From NCBI GenBank assembly GCA_947623455.1, contig OX392527.1:33100201-33164200 (forward strand): 64,000 bases of DNA. The letters run 5' to 3'. The position numbers were made by a program, and so were the translations under genes. This DNA comes from Mimachlamys varia. Lineage: Eukaryota > Mollusca > Bivalvia > Pectinida > Pectinidae. Positions 59,647-64,000 of the stretch are shown one piece after another. How positions within the stretch are numbered: position 1 is the stretch's first letter; every line of letters begins with the position of its first letter. Below the pieces are notes generated by a model. The model made no database searches. It was not told where the DNA came from and saw only the letters and a list, made by a program, of their open reading frames with translations.

Positions 59647-62600
59647 ATGGCACTTTCTTTGGTTCTGATGGCAGTCGTCTTTGTATTATCATACTGGTAC
59701 GTATTTGTAACATGTAACTGATATGTTGTCGGTTTGCTGAAATCTGTTTCTTTTTAACTTTAAAACGTTAACAACCGTATTGTAAAATGATAACATTTGA
59801 TAAACTGATGAAATGTAAGTTAAACATTCATGTTGAGCACATATAAATCGTTATTTCTTACAATTACAGGTATTTGAAACTTCACTTTGGTGTGTTTGAG
59901 CGATACGGAATACCCGGACCGAAACCCGTATTTCTTCTAGGAAACATCATCGAAATAATGAAAAAGGTAGGGATTCTGAATCTAATAATTCACTAGTTGC
60001 AATTTCCGCGTATGATCTTTCGTCCAAATGCTTTGGAAAAACAAACAGGGTTTTTATGCTTTAATTGAAAATTTCTGTTTTAGAGCTATTTACAATAAGA
60101 GCTGTACGTATACGGATAAGTAAACGGATACGTAGGAACAATCCTCATTTGTATATTACGTCCTATCAAAAGATACGGCTATTAAAAGATGAGCCAAGCC
60201 CTAACTGAAGTATATAATACAAGTGTTCCTTATATCTATATTGTATTTTCAGGGCCAACTCCAAGCTATTGTTGAATGGAGAAAGACGTACGGAAAAGCG
60301 TTTGGGTAAGCATATAAGATAAATGTTTTGGCATAAATACATTTAGGAATAAATCCTGTAGAAATGCATTAAATCATATTTCATTTTATTTCCAAATGCA
60401 AATGTATCATAAACAAGTTTTAACATATTTCTATCATGATTGTTTTTTGAAAGTTTTATTGGGTCAATTATATAAATTCTTGCAACCGCAATGGCTAGTA
60501 TGGCTATATATTCGCAATGCAACTGATTAGCCCGATCTCTCTCACACGACCTAACAGAGATATAATAAGTTCGGAGACTTCATGGTTTCTCTTTTTGCTA
60601 TTCCAGATATTTCGAGGGATTTACTCCTGTTCTTTCAATCAGTGATCCAGCCGTCGTGAAGGAAGTACTGGTGAAAGACTTTGCGAATTTCCAGGCGAGA
60701 AAGGTACATATCACGGAGAAAATATATATTAAAACATAGACAATTAAGTTAAAATAAGTGTGTCAAAATAAGCTTTCATTTTTGCTCCATGTGTGTCAAA
60801 TTGCATTACAATGGCAATATGCATAGTCAGTAGATGAAGTACAACAGTATGTTTGCTTTCTGTTGCAGCCGTTCCCCCTTGCACCAAGGAAGAGTCTCGG
60901 TCTGTTTCTAGAAAACGGTCACCAATGGCGCCGCAGTCGCAGCATCCTGTCTCCCGCGTTCAGTACCAGCAAGCTGAGGAAAATGACGGGTGTGATGGAA
61001 CAGCAGATTGACAAACTTCTCCTAAACCTCGATACGCAACAGGACAAGGGCACCTACTTCGACATCTACAGGTACACATATGCAATGATATCAACTTATG
61101 CGTTTATCTTTTTTTTTTGTTAATAAGCCATGCCTTGTTACTATGAAAACCATTCCTTGTTTGTTCAAGTTATTATTTGCACGCTTTTTATATTGATAAT
61201 GAATATTTTCAATTGAAATTAATATTGAGAATGACATTAAAAACTATTTATTTGTATACAATAGATATCCATCATATGTTGATTGCCAATTTTCCTATAA
61301 AACAACGTTTTTATTCTTTCCATTTAGACAATTCCAGAGCCTGACTCTAGATGTAATTGGACGTTGCGCCTTTGGTCTCCATACAAACGCCCAGCTAGAC
61401 GTGGGTGATGCTTTCCTCAACAACATCCAGTCATTGTTTAGAAACATGAGCACCACGGTCATCCTTCCAATAGTCAGTAAGTATCTAAGCTAGATATGTC
61501 ACTTTTGCATTTTGTGAATATGTCACGTAATTAACGCATGATGACTACGTGTCTGTTTTTACAATAAGTCTGTCGTTATAAGTATGTTCTGATGTCGTGT
61601 ATATTTTGTGTTTCAGTGCTGTTCCCATTCGTGCAATACTTCATCTTCGCCATCAAGAATGTGGTACTCGCCATTGGCATGAACCCTGTGTCCTGGTTGC
61701 GACGTCAGCTCATTGAGGTCATCCGAATCAGGCGAGAGATTGGGGTACGTATAGCTACATAATACATAAAGTCTTTTAGGTGGTTAAGAGGCGTTTTAGA
61801 TAATGCATTTGCTTTTCACCAATGCGAACGGGATTAGATTATCCGATCAGAAGTGAAAATGTAAAGGGTCGTTTTCTCTGGATAGTCGTGTTTCCTACCG
61901 CATTCAGACCATCCAATGAGTAATGTACTATTTTTGTTAAATATCTAACGCTTTCTTGCTTTTGAGTTTATCTTGATATGATATTATTACATGAGAGTTT
62001 TTAACATGAATGGGTCACATTTACATGATTTTTAATTTTAATTTATAGAATGACGGATCTGTGACCGATCTGATGCAACAAATGCTGTTTCATTCCGACA
62101 AACACCAGAAAATGACGGACAGAGAAATCGTTGCCCAGAGCCTTACGTTTTTACTTGCCGGATATGAAACAACTAGCGCTGTTCTTGCTTTTCACTGTCA
62201 TTTACTTGCAAAGAATCCAGAAGCTCAAAGACGTCTCCGTAGGGAAATCAAGAAGCTCGGACAAGTAAGTATTTATCTTTTATTTTACGACGATCAAATA
62301 TCATTAATATCATTTTCGCATAATTCCATGGATTGATTCGCAAACCAGAAGTATAATCAAGCAAATAAGCGCTTTAAGATGTAGGCTGAATATGAATAAC
62401 TAACGTAGCGTGTTAACCATATCAATGAGATTCACATGGATACAAACTTTATACAAGTCTTTATCCTTACAGGAGAAAATAAATTACCAGTCGGTCCAAA
62501 AGCTACCCTTTTTAGACATGGTGTTCGACGAGGTCTGCCGCTTGTACCCCACCGCCTCACTGTAAGTATTTTATCTTACATTATATAAGTTTATAAGTGT

Positions 62601-63619
62601 TATTAATTCGTATAAAATAATTCATATAGAATGACTCGTAACACACAAACACGATTACATTGAAATAAACCTATTAGGTTTATTTCAATCTATTTGTATT
62701 TGTATTTGTGGGTTACTTAAATAAGGAATTAAATTCCTTAAGCATTTTGATTTGATGACCTCAACATAATTTGTAAAAACATAACTTAATGGATTTCTGT
62801 GTTTTGTCCACAGGATCGTCACTCGCCAGGCGGCCGCCGCTCGCTCGTACGGACAATTGCATATACCTGCTGGTATGAATGTACAGGTGGATGTGTGGGG
62901 ACTTCACCATGACACGCAGTTCTGGGACCAACCCGAGAAATTCATACCAGAACGGTAAGCTCTAGCTAAACTTCATATACTGTCACTTAAAAATACACTT
63001 TTGTGGGTTATGTAAACATTTCATCTAGACATAACTAAATAAATGAATTCTTTATTTAAAAAAAAAAATGAGAAATAATAATCTAATCGAATTTACTTTC
63101 AATACCAATCACAATTAACAATTCATAATGATGTCTTTTTAACACACTTAGGTTTGCTCCGGAAAACAAGAGTAATGTCCATCCATACACATTCATGCCT
63201 TTTGGAGCTGGTCCAAGGAACTGTATTGGGTCCCGCTTCGCCATGCTGGAAACTAAGATCGCTGTTGCTCGTATCATCAAGGACTATGAACTTAAACCTG
63301 CCGAATCTTCACAGGTAATTTTATGTCACATTAGAGATATAGATGATTCCGTTAAACCATGCCATACAGTTATTCTAAAGACAGGCCTGTTGTAATAAAC
63401 GCTTTGTGACTAATAATTATTTACTATTTCCAGTTTACAAACATATCAATATAATTGAAATACTTAATATCGTTTTAACAAAACATTATTAAACATCCCT
63501 TTTAATATACACTGTTATTATTTCAGAACGACCTTGACCTTCTTTGCCGCGGAGCCATCGTTCCAAAAGATGGAGTCAATGTAAAGCTCGTTCATGCACG
63601 AAATGCCAAGGCTGGATGA
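59647..63619 (+). CDS. Cytochrome P450, CYP3-clan
   Basis: Twelve exons join in frame to 492 aa: 59647–59696, 59870–59966, 60253–60305, 60607–60703, 60869–61071, 61328–61476, 61617–61744, 62049–62264, 62473–62561, 62814–62954, 63152–63314, 63527–63619. Residues 2–17 form an N-terminal membrane anchor followed by the proline-rich hinge 'GIPGPKP'. The C-helix WRRSR is at 119–123, the I-helix oxygen-activating AGYETTS at 296–302, the ExxR motif EVCR at 351–354, PERF at 406–409, and the haem loop FGAGPRNCIG at 425–434 with ligand Cys432. All catalytic landmarks are intact and the length fits (CYP3A near 503 aa). The GPRNCIG loop and AGYETTS helix point to the CYP3 clan: endoplasmic-reticulum monooxygenases acting on lipids or xenobiotics. 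The substrate cannot be inferred. The subfamily number is not assignable by eye. Confidence 0.95.
62659..62689. repeat. Near-perfect 31-bp palindrome in P450 intron 9
   Basis: 'attgaaataaaccta' followed by one central base and 'taggtttatttcaat'. It could be the core of a small inverted-repeat insertion. No function is evident. Confidence 0.75.
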
Positions 63620-64000
63620 AGTAAACATACGGAAACACTTGGATTTCAAAACAATTGACCACCCCAGTCAATACACTCAGACGCAGTCGGGTAGACACGA
63701 GCTATCTAAACAGTGTCCTTCTACCAGGTGACTGTTAAGTAGCATCTGATCGCCACCGAGAGTAGGGAATCGGCCATCTCTCCGAAATGTTCGTGTGAAA
63801 CAAATCATGTACGGATGTGTAATGATGGTACTTTTCACGTGTATGAGGAGTTTGAAAAAAAAACATATGACTAAGAACATTATGTTATGCAATTGTCAAC
63901 GAATACGGACCCAGATCAAGGTGAAAATATGAGAATATTTTCATTTCAGTTTGTAGAATTACAGAGAAGACATTATAGAAATTTGTCACAAACGATTCAA
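63620..64000 (+). other. 3' flank / 3' UTR of the P450 gene
   Basis: Begins right after the TGA. No AATAAA is visible before the window ends, so the transcript probably ends beyond position 64000 or uses a variant signal. Nothing else is seen. Confidence 0.4.

Overview
The window is animal nuclear DNA. It is AT-rich and intron-rich, with canonical GT–AG splice sites, animal-specific genes and many short inverted-repeat elements. The gene set, and a dispersed repeat built on a 'TGACCTTTGACC' core of the kind common in bivalves, suggest a lophotrochozoan and most likely a bivalve mollusc. The species assignment is inference only.

Three protein genes can be reconstructed exon by exon, and each stays in frame throughout. 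(1) GNPTG, + strand, 1194–6500: 9 exons, 300 codons, the gamma subunit of GlcNAc-1-phosphotransferase that starts mannose-6-phosphate tagging of lysosomal enzymes. (2) INTS1, − strand, 41426–9094: 46 coding exons, 2,120 codons, the scaffold subunit of the Integrator complex. It fills about half of the window and converges tail-to-tail with GNPTG; their poly(A) signals lie about 310 bp apart. (3) A CYP3-clan cytochrome P450, + strand, 59647–63619: 12 exons, 492 codons. The genes have no evident functional link.

Between INTS1 and the P450 lie about 18 kb (41.4–59.6 kb) without a host gene. This stretch holds decayed copies, in both orientations, of one reverse-transcriptase retroelement (best copy 56.0–56.8 kb), at least six further copies of its 3' end, several foldback (MITE-like) elements and a probable hAT-like element with nested insertions.

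The most striking pattern is inside INTS1. At least eight of its introns carry a tandem array whose repeat unit includes the adjoining splice junction. The real exon boundary is one copy, and the intron contains further copies of exon end plus donor (or acceptor plus exon start). Sizes range from 2 copies to 18 copies of a 54-bp unit and 15 copies of a 68-bp unit. The gene therefore carries dozens of decoy splice sites next to real ones. Other INTS1 introns host a 1.8-kb TTAA-flanked element with 18-bp terminal inverted repeats, a 0.69-kb TA-flanked element with one-sided subterminal repeats, a 0.59-kb foldback element carrying RFX-type X-boxes, and two copies of an element ending in GTGTCGCC/GGCGACAC.
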